DNA from: Prevotella sp. | Lineage (GTDB): Bacteria > Bacteroidota > Bacteroidia > Bacteroidales > Bacteroidaceae | DNA: 64,000 nt | NCBI GenBank assembly: GCA_017623655.1 | Contig: JAGAON010000009.1 | Coordinates: 124,001-188,000 of the forward strand | Direction: 5' to 3' | Part shown: piece after piece, positions 37,854 through 45,860 of the stretch | How positions within the stretch are numbered: position 1 is the stretch's first letter | Layout of the letters: every line of letters starts with the position of its first letter | Notes under the pieces: generated by a model | The model's input: the letters and a program-made list of their open reading frames with translations, nothing else | The model's database searches: none | Told to the model about the DNA's origin: nothing | Program-made: the position numbers and the translations under genes

Positions 37854-38538
37854 GTTTCCATATACGGAAATACCCCATTTCCCCGTCTCTACGGTGGAAG
37901 GACACGACGGAAAGCTGATATTCGGCAAGCTCGGCGGCAAGGATATTCTTGCCATGAAAGGCAGATTCCACTACTATGAGGGTTACACTATGCAAGAGGT
38001 GACGTTCCCGGTAAGGGTAATGTACGAGTTAGGGATAAAGACTCTCTTCGTAAGTAACGCCGCAGGAGGAGCAAACAAGGACTTCCGCATAGGGGACCTG
38101 ATGATCATAACCGACCATATCAACTTCTTCCCGGAACATCCGCTGCGCGGGAAGAACATACCGCAAGGGCCGCGTTTCCCCGATATGCACGAGGCATACG
38201 ACAGGAAACTGATAGCCATGGCCGACGGAATAGCCGAGGAAAAGGGCATACGTGTGGTGCATGGAACGTATTTCGGACTGCAAGGACCAAGCTATGAGAC
38301 ACCTGCCGAATACCGCGCATACCATCTTTTAGGCGGTGACGCGGTAGGAATGAGCACCGTACCGGAGGTTATCGTGGCAAGACACTGCGGCATAAAGGTG
38401 TTCGGAGTAAGCGTGATAACAAACATGGGAATATCCGATAACCCGACAGAAGCCACGCATGAGGAAGTGCAGGAAGCGGCAGACAAGGCGCAACCGATGA
38501 TGACCGAGATAATGAAAGGAATGATAGAGAGAATCTAA
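37729..38538 (+). CDS. punA: Purine-nucleoside phosphorylase
   Basis: Splits purine nucleosides with phosphate to free base and ribose 1-phosphate in salvage. The 269-residue length and motifs fit the trimeric (type I) family: LGTGLGRLA near residue 27, VEGHDGKL near 59, KGRFHYYEGY near 77, SNAAGGANKDFRIGDLM near 108-124, and GVSVITNMGIS near 227. The start at 37729 is supported by the typical opening MYENIKKTAAWLKE; it lies inside the end of lpxK, with a 125-nt out-of-frame overlap. thiL begins 17 nt after its stop. The function is secure; the symbol is by analogy. Confidence 0.94.
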   Translation: MYENIKKTAAWLKERMTTAPQVAIVLGTGLGRLASEITDTYEFPYTEIPHFPVSTVEGHDGKLIFGKLGGKDILAMKGRFHYYEGYTMQEVTFPVRVMYELGIKTLFVSNAAGGANKDFRIGDLMIITDHINFFPEHPLRGKNIPQGPRFPDMHEAYDRKLIAMADGIAEEKGIRVVHGTYFGLQGPSYETPAEYRAYHLLGGDAVGMSTVPEVIVARHCGIKVFGVSVITNMGISDNPTEATHEEVQEAADKAQPMMTEIMKGMIERI

Positions 38539-38555
38539 CAGACAGACAACGATAA

Positions 38556-39650
38556 ATGGAAATAGCGAAATTAGGAGAATTCGGGCTTATAGACCACCTT
38601 ACAAAAGATATAAAGAACAAGAACAAATCGACCGTAAAGGGAGTTGGAGACGACTGTGCCGTGCTGCATTATCCCGACACCGAGACGCTGGTAACGACGG
38701 ATATGCTGATGGAAGGGGTGCATTTCGACCTGACATACGTTGACATGAAGCACCTCGGCTACAAGTCTGCCATGGTCAATATCAGCGACATCTTCGCCAT
38801 GGGGGGCACACCTCGGCAGATGATAGTGTCCATAGCACTGTCCAAACGCTTCATAGTGGAGGACCTGGAGGAGTTCTACGACGGCCTGCGTATGGCCTGC
38901 GACAAATGGGGAGTGGATATAGTAGGCGGAGACACGACATCGTCTTTGACCGGGCTCGCCATCAGCATAACCTGCATCGGAGAAGCGAAAACCGAGGATA
39001 TAATATATAGAAACGGGGCGAAAGACACCGACCTGATATGTGTTTCAGGCGACCTTGGAGCCGCATATATGGGTCTTCAGCTGCTGGAACGCGAGAAATC
39101 GGTATATTACAGCCAAGTAAAAGAGATACAGAAGAAACTTAAAGAAGCGAAGAATCCACAGCAGACGGAGGCTTTAAGGAAGCAGCTGGACGAGGCGTGG
39201 CAGCCTGATTTCGCGGGAAAAGAATATCTCATACAGCGCCAGATACAGCCGGAAGCACGCGGGGACATCCTCATCAAGCTGCGAGAGGCAGGCATACGCC
39301 CCACCGCCATGATGGACATCTCGGACGGATTGTCATCCGAACTGCACCATATATGCACCCAGTCAGGTACAGGATGCCGCATTTTCGAGAAGTTCCTGCC
39401 GATAGATTACCAGACAGCCGTAATGGCCGAGGAGCTTAACATGAACGTAACAACGTGCGCACTGAACGGAGGCGAGGACTATGAACTGCTGTTTACCTGC
39501 CCGATTGGCGACAACGAGGTTCTGCAAAACATGGAAGGCATAAAGGTTATAGGCCACATAACGCGTAAGGAATACGGCATGCAATTAGTCTCAAGGGACG
39601 GAAACGAGTTTGAACTGCTGTCACAAGGTTGGAATCCCTTGGCCAAATAG
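38556..39650 (+). CDS. thiL: Thiamine-monophosphate kinase
   Basis: Adds the last phosphate to make thiamine diphosphate. The 364-residue protein opens with MEIAKLGEFGLIDHL and shows the AIR-synthase-fold blocks of ThiL: VGDDCAV near residue 26, VTTDMLMEGVHFDL, HLGYKSAMVNISDIFAMGG near 66-84, VGGDTTSS near 121 and MDISDGLSSEL near 250. A charged helical insert (about 190-225, QKKLKEAKNPQQTEALRKQ) is seen in Bacteroidales ThiL. It is the last gene of the sppA run; the next gene has its own promoter. Confidence 0.94.
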   Translation: MEIAKLGEFGLIDHLTKDIKNKNKSTVKGVGDDCAVLHYPDTETLVTTDMLMEGVHFDLTYVDMKHLGYKSAMVNISDIFAMGGTPRQMIVSIALSKRFIVEDLEEFYDGLRMACDKWGVDIVGGDTTSSLTGLAISITCIGEAKTEDIIYRNGAKDTDLICVSGDLGAAYMGLQLLEREKSVYYSQVKEIQKKLKEAKNPQQTEALRKQLDEAWQPDFAGKEYLIQRQIQPEARGDILIKLREAGIRPTAMMDISDGLSSELHHICTQSGTGCRIFEKFLPIDYQTAVMAEELNMNVTTCALNGGEDYELLFTCPIGDNEVLQNMEGIKVIGHITRKEYGMQLVSRDGNEFELLSQGWNPLAK

Positions 39651-39712
39651 CAGGACAATATATTACAAATACCGCACTAACAGACGCCGAAAATGTTAAT
39701 AATTGAAAACTA

Positions 39713-39744
39713 TTGTTGTTTTTCCGAATAATTAACTACCTTTG
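39713..39744 (+). promoter_or_regulatory. Promoter of the nucleotidyltransferase gene
   Basis: TACCTTTG at 39737-39744 with TTG triplets at 39713-39718 (18-21 bp spacer), 42 bp before the ATG at 39786. Confidence 0.65.
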
Positions 39745-39785
39745 TGCCGCTAATCAACTATACTCAACATTAAACTCTTAATATT

Positions 39786-40709
39786 ATGAAACCAACACTA
39801 TTTCTCCTTGCAGCCGGAATGGGCAGCCGTTACGGCGGCTTGAAACAACTTGACGGTTTGGGTCCGAACGGCGAGACAATCATGGATTACAGTATCTACG
39901 ACGCAATACAAGCCGGGTTCGGCAAGATTGTATGGGTGATACGAAAAGACTTTGAAGAGCAGTTCCGCACACAGATATTGTCAAAGTACGAAGGCAAGGT
40001 AAAGTGTGAACTATGCTTCCAAAGCATCGACGCACTGCCCGAAGGATTCTCCGTTCCGGAAGGAAGACAGAAGCCATGGGGCACCAATCATGCCGTGCTG
40101 ATGGGCAAGGATGTGATAAAAGAGCCGTTCTGCGTCATCAACTGCGATGACTTCTACAACAGGGACGCATTCATGGTTGTCGGCAAATTCCTCTCGGAAC
40201 TGCCGGAAAACGCAAAGGGACAGTATGCCATGGTGGGCTTCCGTGTAGGCAATACGCTCAGCGAGAACGGCACAGTAAGCCGCGGTATCTGCTCAACAGA
40301 CGCAAACGGATGCCTCACAACCTGCGTGGAACGCACAAAGATAGCGCGCCAGGAAGACGGCACGGTGGCCTACCGCGACAACAATGCCGATGACGGCGCA
40401 TGGGTAACGGTAGATGAAAAGTGCCCTGTCAGCATGAATATGTGGGGCTTCACACCCGACTACTTCCAGCATTCAGAAGAGTTTTTCAAGGCATTCCTGT
40501 CCGATCCGGCCAACATCGCGAACCTGAAATCCGAGTTCTTCATACCGCTTATGGTGAACAAGCTCATCAACGAAGGCACCGCAACATGCAAGGTCTTGGA
40601 CACGACAAGCAAATGGTTCGGCGTGACTTACTCTGAAGACCGTCCCGACACCGTTGCACGCATAGCCAAACTGGTAGAGGACGGGGTATATCCCAACAAA
40701 CTTTTCTAA
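39786..40709 (+). CDS. NDP-sugar-type nucleotidyltransferase
   Basis: A 307-residue nucleotidyltransferase of the sugar-phosphate GT-A fold. The N-terminal LFLLAAGMGSRYGGLKQLD is the NTP-binding loop, and FCVINCDDFYNRDAF near residue 117 carries the metal-binding Asp. Family members make UDP-, dTDP- or GDP-sugars from sugar 1-phosphates, but the substrate cannot be read here. Proteins with this exact opening are common in Bacteroidales and are usually annotated only as nucleotidyltransferase. nrnA begins 7 nt after its stop, so they share a transcript. No membrane segment or extra domain is seen. Confidence 0.82.
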   Translation: MKPTLFLLAAGMGSRYGGLKQLDGLGPNGETIMDYSIYDAIQAGFGKIVWVIRKDFEEQFRTQILSKYEGKVKCELCFQSIDALPEGFSVPEGRQKPWGTNHAVLMGKDVIKEPFCVINCDDFYNRDAFMVVGKFLSELPENAKGQYAMVGFRVGNTLSENGTVSRGICSTDANGCLTTCVERTKIARQEDGTVAYRDNNADDGAWVTVDEKCPVSMNMWGFTPDYFQHSEEFFKAFLSDPANIANLKSEFFIPLMVNKLINEGTATCKVLDTTSKWFGVTYSEDRPDTVARIAKLVEDGVYPNKLF

Positions 40710-40716
40710 TCGGACA

Positions 40717-41751
40717 ATGGACATAAACCTATTGAACAACAACGAGGCCGCACAACTGCGCGACCTCGTTTCTTCTGTCAATAACGTCGTTATCTTCTGC
40801 CACATCAACGCAGACGGAGACGCCCTCGGCTCCGCTCTCACATGGGCAAGATACCTCGAACAGCAAGGAAAGGCCGTCACCGTGATAGTACCGGACATGT
40901 ATCCCGACTTCCTGCAATGGCTTCCGGGAACCAATAATGTACTGCGTTTTGACAAAAAGACATCAGAGGCGAAAGACATCATACACAAAGCCGACCTTAT
41001 ATGCTGCCTCGACTTCGGCACATTGTCACGTGCCGGAGCGGAAATAGAGGCGGAACTACGCAAAAGCAACGCGCCTTTCCTGCTCATAGACCACCATCTT
41101 AATCCTGACATACAGGCCGTATTGACTATCTCACACCCCGAACTGTCAAGCACTTCCGAAATTGTTTTCAGGCTGATATACCAGTCAGGAGGGTACGATG
41201 CCATGACAAAAGAAATGGCAGTAACCGCATATACAGGCATGATGACCGACACCGGCGGATTCACCTACAACTCAACACAGCCGGAAATATTCTACATCAT
41301 ATCCCTGTTACTCGCCAAAGGCATAGACAAAGACAAGATTTACCGCAACGTCTTCCATGTCTTCAGCATCGACAGACTGCGCCTTACCGGCTACGTCCTG
41401 TACCAGAAACTGAAAGTACTGACACCACTCAGAGCCTCATACTACACCATTTCACGCGAAGATCAGAAACGGTTTCATTTCATAAAAGGCGACGCCGAGG
41501 GGCTGGTGAACATGCCTTTGCAGATTAAGGGGCACAGACTGTCAATCTCGTTAAGGGAAGACACGGAGAAGCCTAACCTTGTATGGGTGAGCCTCCGCTC
41601 CGTAGATGACTTCCCCTGCAACCTCATGGCAGCGGAATTTTTCAATGGCGGAGGGCACAAAAACGCGTCCGGCGGCAAACTTTTCTGCTCTCTTGCCGAG
41701 GCGGAGACCGTCGTAAGGCAAGCCATCCGCAAATATGCCGGCAAGCTGTAA
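40717..41751 (+). CDS. nrnA: DHH phosphoesterase, NrnA-type oligoribonuclease/pAp phosphatase
   Basis: Degrades very short RNA oligomers and hydrolyses pAp to AMP. The 344-residue protein has the DHH domain motifs: HINADGDALGSAL (Asp33, Asp35), CCLDFG near 97 and LIDHHLNPD (Asp125, His126, His127). The C-terminal DHHA1 domain carries NGGGHKNASGG near residue 310. Bacteroidetes lack the Orn-type oligoribonuclease, so this enzyme probably fills that role. It follows the nucleotidyltransferase by 7 nt and is closed by a strong terminator. Confidence 0.92.
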   Translation: MDINLLNNNEAAQLRDLVSSVNNVVIFCHINADGDALGSALTWARYLEQQGKAVTVIVPDMYPDFLQWLPGTNNVLRFDKKTSEAKDIIHKADLICCLDFGTLSRAGAEIEAELRKSNAPFLLIDHHLNPDIQAVLTISHPELSSTSEIVFRLIYQSGGYDAMTKEMAVTAYTGMMTDTGGFTYNSTQPEIFYIISLLLAKGIDKDKIYRNVFHVFSIDRLRLTGYVLYQKLKVLTPLRASYYTISREDQKRFHFIKGDAEGLVNMPLQIKGHRLSISLREDTEKPNLVWVSLRSVDDFPCNLMAAEFFNGGGHKNASGGKLFCSLAEAETVVRQAIRKYAGKL

Positions 41752-41825
41752 CAACCGTTTCGGCAGCAGTCAACGGGGGGACAGGTTACGGACAAGCCTC
41801 AATAACCACAGCATTCATACCCCAT

Positions 41826-41872
41826 AAAACCGGGCTACGCAAGACTTTGCGCAGCCCGGTTTTATTTTTTTA
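41826..41872 (+). terminator. Intrinsic terminator after nrnA
   Basis: AAAACCGGGCT pairs with AGCCCGGTTTT around a GCGCAAAGTC-type loop and is followed by a run of T (ATTTTTTT), about 75 nt after the nrnA stop. Confidence 0.9.
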
Positions 41873-41917
41873 ACTGTTATTTACCCCGCTTTGGCTCGCC
41901 GTCTGTCTTTTTTTTCG

Positions 41918-41925
41918 TATCTTTG
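41918..41925 (+). promoter_or_regulatory. -7 promoter box for the DUF4827 gene
   Basis: TATCTTTG, a perfect TAnnTTTG, 25 bp before the ATG at 41951. A TTTG lies 24 bp further upstream (41890-41893), a slightly long spacing. Confidence 0.6.
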
Positions 41926-41950
41926 CATCGCAATATAAAACCCAAAGACA

Positions 41951-42592
41951 ATGACAAGCAAAACACTGTGTACCCTATACACTCTCATGATGATACTGGT
42001 GGCACTCACCTCATGCTCCGAAACCGAAACATACGCCGAGCAGAAAGAACGCGAAGAGAGCGCCATATCCAACTACATCACAAAGAACCATATCAACGCC
42101 ATCAGCGAAGAACAGTTCAAGGCGCAAGGCGACTCCACCTCAGTAGAGAAGAACGAATACGTCTTTTTCAAAAGCACGGGCATATATATGCAGATAGTTG
42201 ACAAAGGATGCGGCGAGATACTGAAACCCAACGAGAGCGCGGACGTGCTGTGCCGCTTTCAGGAATTCAACATCAACAGCGACTCCCTGCAACTTACGAA
42301 CACCGGCAACGTCATCTATGCCACCACCCTTGACAAGATGACCGTGCGCAACACCAGCGGCACTTTCACCGCAACCTTCGTGTCAGGACTTATGTATATG
42401 GCATACGGCAGCACCTCCGTCCCCGCAGGCTGGCTCGTACCTCTGACATACATACGTCTCGGAAGACCGCAGAACGCTGACGACAAGGTGGCAAGAGTGA
42501 AGATTATCGTGCCGCATGACAAAGGACATCTATACGCCACAAACAACGTATATGCCTGTCACTACGACATAACATACATGAGAGGAGAGTGA
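41951..42592 (+). CDS. DUF4827-type lipoprotein
   Basis: A 213-residue lipoprotein (type II signal, Cys22 in LTSCSETE). After an acidic linker, the body from about residue 35 (NYITKNHINAISEEQF) to the end (YACHYDITYMRGE) has the layout of DUF4827, a Bacteroidetes family with an FKBP-like fold related to peptidyl-prolyl isomerases. Whether it is an active isomerase is unknown. It stands in front of glmM with 130 nt between them, and has its own promoter. Family identity is by recognition and fairly sure; the cellular role is not known. Confidence 0.78.
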   Translation: MTSKTLCTLYTLMMILVALTSCSETETYAEQKEREESAISNYITKNHINAISEEQFKAQGDSTSVEKNEYVFFKSTGIYMQIVDKGCGEILKPNESADVLCRFQEFNINSDSLQLTNTGNVIYATTLDKMTVRNTSGTFTATFVSGLMYMAYGSTSVPAGWLVPLTYIRLGRPQNADDKVARVKIIVPHDKGHLYATNNVYACHYDITYMRGE

Positions 42593-42597
42593 TTTCT

Positions 42598-42722
42598 CCA
42601 AGGTTTAGGGTTGAAGGTTAAAGGTGTCAGGTCTTACACTACCGGCAGACTTTAACCACAAAACCATAAGCCCAACCACGAACCAACAACCATACGACCC
42701 AAAACCAATAACCTTAACACAC
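42598..42722. repeat. Degenerate GGTTTA/TAACC low-complexity repeat
   Basis: Words such as AGGTTTAGGGTTGAAGG, then ACTTTAACCACAAAACC and CCAATAACCTTAACAC, fill the gap between the DUF4827 gene and glmM. The arms are loosely complementary, like the element at 390-535. An in-frame ATG at 42624 lies inside this repeat and is not the glmM start. Confidence 0.6.
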
Positions 42723-44114
42723 ATGTCTTTAATAAAATCAATATCCGGCATCCGCGGTACCATCGGCGGAGCCACGGGGGACACGCTCAATCCGCTCGAT
42801 ATAGTGAAGTTCACTTCCGCATACGCCACATTCATACGCAAGTCCGTACCAGACGGAAGCAACAAGATAGTAGTAGGCCGTGACGCCCGCATCTCCGGCG
42901 AGATGGTGAAGAACGTGGTTTGCGGCACACTGCTCGGAATGGGCTATGACGTAATCAACATCGGCCTCGCCTCCACACCAACGACAGAGTTAGCTGTTAC
43001 AATAGCGGGAGCTGACGGCGGCATCATCATAACAGCGTCACACAACCCGCGCCACTGGAACGCACTGAAACTGCTCAACGCCAACGGAGAGTTCCTCACA
43101 GCGGCTGACGGCGCGGAGGTTCTCGCAATAGCTGAAGCGGAGAGTTTCACCTTCGCCGACGTTGACCATCTGGGCAAATACAGCGAGGAGAGCTTCGACC
43201 AACGGCACATCGACGCCGTCATGGCACTGCAACTGGTTGACGCGCAAGCCGTAAGGAACGCCGGATTCAAAGTCGTGGTAGATGCCATCAACAGCGTAGG
43301 CGGTATCATTCTCCCTCCCCTGCTCGACCGTCTCGGCGTGGAATACACACTGCTCAACGGCGAGGCCAACGGCGATTTCGCCCACAACCCGGAGCCATTG
43401 GAGAAAAACCTCTCAGGCATCATGGGTGAACTGGCAAAGGGCGGCTATGACCTCGGCATCGTGGTTGACCCGGACGTGGACCGGCTTGCATTCATCTGCG
43501 AGGACGGAACCATGTACGGCGAAGAATACACCCTCGTAAGCGTAGCCGACTATGTGCTTTCCCACACCCCCGGCGCAACCGTCAGCAACCTGTCAAGCAC
43601 CCGCGCACTGCGCGACATAACGGAGAAACACGGCGGAGTATATAGCGCGGCGGCTGTCGGTGAGGTCAACGTCACGACAAAGATGAAGGAAGTAGGCGCC
43701 GTAATAGGCGGCGAAGGCAACGGCGGTGTCATCTACCCCGAAAGCCATTACGGCCGTGACGCCCTTGTGGGCATCGCCCTGTTCCTCTCCTCTCTGGCAC
43801 AAAAAGGAAAGAAAGTCAGTGAGTTGCGAAAGACATTCCCGGAGTATTTCATAGCCAAGAACCGCATAGACCTCACACCGGACACCGATGTTGACGCACT
43901 GTTGGCAGCCGTAAAGGAAATGTATCAGGCACAGCCGGACGTGACGGTCAACGACATTGACGGTGTGAAACTGGACTTTCCCGACAAGTGGGTACACCTG
44001 CGCAAGTCCAACACGGAACCGATTATCCGTGTATATAGCGAGGCGCACACCATGGAGGAGGCTGACGCAATAGGAAAGAAGATAATGGATATAGTGTATA
44101 GCTACACTAAATAA
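42723..44114 (+). CDS. glmM: Phosphoglucosamine mutase / phosphohexomutase
   Basis: Interconverts glucosamine 6-phosphate and glucosamine 1-phosphate on the way to UDP-GlcNAc. The start at 42723 gives MSLIKSISGIRGTIGG and 463 residues, the normal family length; an upstream ATG at 42624 would add 33 residues of repeat DNA. The phosphoserine loop is TASHNP (Ser106), the metal loop is DPDVDR (Asp249, Asp251, Asp253), the sugar-binding loop is GEGNGGVIYP near 340, and RKSNTEPIIRVY near 427 is the phosphate-binding site. The SISGIRGT start and GEGNGG loop favour GlmM over phosphomannomutase. A modular repeat follows 90 nt after the stop. Confidence 0.9.
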   Translation: MSLIKSISGIRGTIGGATGDTLNPLDIVKFTSAYATFIRKSVPDGSNKIVVGRDARISGEMVKNVVCGTLLGMGYDVINIGLASTPTTELAVTIAGADGGIIITASHNPRHWNALKLLNANGEFLTAADGAEVLAIAEAESFTFADVDHLGKYSEESFDQRHIDAVMALQLVDAQAVRNAGFKVVVDAINSVGGIILPPLLDRLGVEYTLLNGEANGDFAHNPEPLEKNLSGIMGELAKGGYDLGIVVDPDVDRLAFICEDGTMYGEEYTLVSVADYVLSHTPGATVSNLSSTRALRDITEKHGGVYSAAAVGEVNVTTKMKEVGAVIGGEGNGGVIYPESHYGRDALVGIALFLSSLAQKGKKVSELRKTFPEYFIAKNRIDLTPDTDVDALLAAVKEMYQAQPDVTVNDIDGVKLDFPDKWVHLRKSNTEPIIRVYSEAHTMEEADAIGKKIMDIVYSYTK

Positions 44115-44204
44115 GCATATTTTTATTACATATACACTGGTTCATATATCGCGTTGTATTCCAACGAGATACATTATCACATAGCAATATCATAAAAGTC
44201 ACTT

Positions 44205-44295
44205 TGTAAAAGGGTGCTGATTACACGGTAAAAGCATTGTGTTTACCATGTAATCAGCACCCTTTTACATTCCAATCAGCACCCTTTTGCAAAGC
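44205..44295. repeat. 22-bp modular repeat, copy C
   Basis: Inverted unit GTAAAAGGGTGCTGATTAC (44206-44224), a degenerate middle (GGTAAAAGCATTGTGTTTACC), then GTAATCAGCACCCTTTTAC and CCAATCAGCACCCTTTTGC. It lies 90 nt past the stop of glmM. Confidence 0.82.
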
Positions 44296-44411
44296 AACCA
44301 CAAACTGTGGCTAATTTGTATGCCGTGCCTACTGTCACAAATCGCACACAGTTCACTGGGTAATTTTAGGCGGCTAAGGACATCTCATAATGTAGAGGTT
44401 AACGAAACAGG

Positions 44412-44755
44412 CAAAGAACCCTGAAAGGGTGACAGAATGCAGCCCGGGGTGTCAACCCTGGGAATTGTTTTGGTTGGGCAGAAAAGTATTGGCACCCCGT
44501 AGCCGGCAGGCGAGGAGCACAAAGTGCGACGAGGGGTGTAAGACATCGTTCCGTTGTTCTAATATATTATAGTCTCGTTTTGGTTGTGTGAATATGTCCC
44601 GCTATTTTTCGTCTCTTTTCCCACCCCTCGTCGCACTTTGTGCTCCTCGCCTGCCGGCTACGGGGTGCCAATACGTCTTTTCGTATATGCCTTTCACGTT
44701 CCCAGGGTTGGCACCCCGGGCTGCATTCTGTCACCCTTTCAGGGTTCTTCGCCAT
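44412..44755. repeat. Composite inverted repeat of about 340 bp
   Basis: Left arm 44412-44538 and right arm 44622-44752 are inverted copies. Read on the right arm, the blocks are CACCCCTCGTCGCACTTTG, CTCGCCTGCCGGCTACGGGG, TTCCCAGGGTTGGCACCCCG and TCACCCTTTCAGGGTTCTT. The arms agree closely except for about 25 bp in the middle. A single diverged copy lies at 33023-33155. Together with copy C and the tRNA/SRP unit, it accounts for most of the 44115-45257 gap. A short GCACGGCAAGATGCCCTGCC palindrome follows at about 44817. Confidence 0.75.
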
Positions 44756-44868
44756 TTTCGGCATACCCGCAAACATCGCGCCATACACTATTTCTTCGGG
44801 CGTTTTACTGGCGATTGCACGGCAAGATGCCCTGCCTACTTGTGGGTTACATGGGTATCAGAACACGC

Positions 44869-44911
44869 AAAAACGGCAAAGGACACCCGAATGAGTGTCC
44901 TTTGCCGTTTT
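44869..44911 (-). terminator. Terminator of the SRP RNA-tRNA-Thr unit
   Basis: AAAACGGCAAAGGACAC pairs perfectly with GTGTCCTTTGCCGTTTT, a 17-bp stem, directly after the tRNA 3' end in the minus direction. Confidence 0.9.
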
Positions 44912-44912
44912 G

Positions 44913-44986
44913 AGCCTCTTGTCGGATTCGAACCAACGACCCCGAGATTACAAATCACGTGCTCTGGCCAACTGAGCTAAAGAGGC
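44913..44986 (-). tRNA. tRNA-Thr (TGT)
   Basis: 74 nt fold as a full cloverleaf: acceptor stem GCCTCTT/AAGAGGC, D arm GCTC-AGTTGGCCA-GAGC, anticodon loop TTTGTAA with anticodon TGT, and T arm GTTGG-TTCGAAT-CCGAC. The anticodon stem has one T-T mismatch. The CCA end is not encoded. The 5' end is only about 3 nt from the SRP RNA 3' end. Confidence 0.93.
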
Positions 44987-44989
44987 GGG

Positions 44990-45088
44990 TGGGCAAGCTA
45001 CTTACATCGCACCGCTACAACCAAGTACCTTTGCTACGTTCCCGTCCTGGAGGATTCCGAGGGAGCTGGTCGTGCAAGACTTGCCCGT
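44990..45088 (-). ncRNA. ffs: Signal recognition particle RNA, small bacterial type
   Basis: About 99 nt. The ends pair (GGGCAAG at the 5' end with CTTGCCC at the 3' end). The middle carries the conserved SRP54-binding region of Bacteroidetes SRP RNA, CCAGGACGGGAACGTAGC followed by AAAGGTACTTGG, which forms the asymmetric loop bound by Ffh. It guides ribosomes making exported proteins to the membrane. A strong promoter lies just upstream, and tRNA-Thr follows at once, so the two are one transcript. The exact ends are approximate. Confidence 0.88.
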
Positions 45089-45142
45089 ATGTCATGCCTT
45101 TGGACAAACGCATAGATTCATGCCCCTGTTTCAAAAGCGTTG

Positions 45143-45179
45143 CAAAGGTACACATTTTTGTTTATACTTTTGGTCAAAA
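45143..45179 (-). promoter_or_regulatory. Promoter of the SRP RNA-tRNA-Thr unit
   Basis: The minus strand reads TACCTTTG (45143-45150) with TTTTGACC (45172-45179) and a 21-bp spacer, a near-ideal Bacteroidetes promoter. It predicts a leader of roughly 45-50 nt that must be trimmed from the SRP RNA. Confidence 0.7.
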
Positions 45180-45257
45180 GAGCTTAAAATATACTTATGT
45201 TTAATATTTTTTAGTACTTAGACGGCCGCAAGAGAGCGGATTATGAAATAAAATGCG

Positions 45258-45265
45258 TAACTTTG
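45258..45265 (+). promoter_or_regulatory. -7 box placed almost on the DUF4199 start codon
   Basis: TAACTTTG ends only 4 bp before the ATG at 45270. If used, transcription would begin at or within the start codon, which suggests a leaderless mRNA or a later start. Confidence 0.5.
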
Positions 45266-45269
45266 TACC

Positions 45270-45806
45270 ATGATTTCACGTGAAGAATACATACAATTAA
45301 GGGCTTTCGCACGCCAAGACGGCCTGCTGATGGGCGCACTGTGGGTTATCACCTTCGGATGCTTCATCGGCAGCATGAGAATGCCCGCACTGCAAATGGG
45401 GTTCATGGTGGGGGCGATAGCCACACCTTTCGTGATGCTATACAGACTGAGGCATTTTCGTGACAAGGTGGTTGAAGGCCGCTTTTCATACGGCCGGGCG
45501 GTGGCTTTCTGCGCCATGACCATGACATACGCCTCGCTTATCCTTGCCGCGGCCACCATGGTCTATTTCTATCTTCTTGACAACGGCATGCTGATGAATA
45601 CGCTACGCAGCAACATTGACATACCCGAGGTGCGCCAAGGTCTTGCGCAGGCGGGGATGAGTCCGGAGGATTTGGAGAAGCAGATGGATGCCATCAGCAA
45701 GTCACGCCCGATAGATTTCGCGTTCAGTATGTTCTTCAACGGCATAGTCTCGTCATTCCTCCTGTCACTAATATTGGGGTTGGCATGGAAAAAGAGAAGG
45801 CGCTGA
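45270..45806 (+). CDS. DUF4199-family membrane protein
   Basis: A 178-residue inner-membrane protein with four likely membrane segments (about 22-40, 44-62, 76-100 and 148-172) and a soluble loop with EVRQGLAQAGMSPEDLEKQ between the last two. This layout is that of DUF4199, a Bacteroidetes family of unknown function. In related genomes it stands before a GT2 gene, as here (54 nt gap), so the two may act together on an envelope lipid-linked sugar; that is inference. The -7 box lies 4 bp before the ATG. An alternative start downstream would be Met21 (LLMGALW), but would cut off the conserved opening. Confidence 0.8.
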   Translation: MISREEYIQLRAFARQDGLLMGALWVITFGCFIGSMRMPALQMGFMVGAIATPFVMLYRLRHFRDKVVEGRFSYGRAVAFCAMTMTYASLILAAATMVYFYLLDNGMLMNTLRSNIDIPEVRQGLAQAGMSPEDLEKQMDAISKSRPIDFAFSMFFNGIVSSFLLSLILGLAWKKRRR

Positions 45807-45860
45807 CATATACCGACTGTACAGACCACCAGAAAAAACTCACGACAAACAAAAAACGAC

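Noticed and set aside
42624..42722. Upstream ATG giving a 33-residue extension of GlmM
   Set aside because: It reads through a low-complexity repeat; the family start MSLIKSISGIRG is at 42723.
44584..44980. Several plus-strand open frames of 84-130 codons in the repeat region
   Set aside because: They lie inside the composite repeat and over the tRNA complement; no protein family resemblance.
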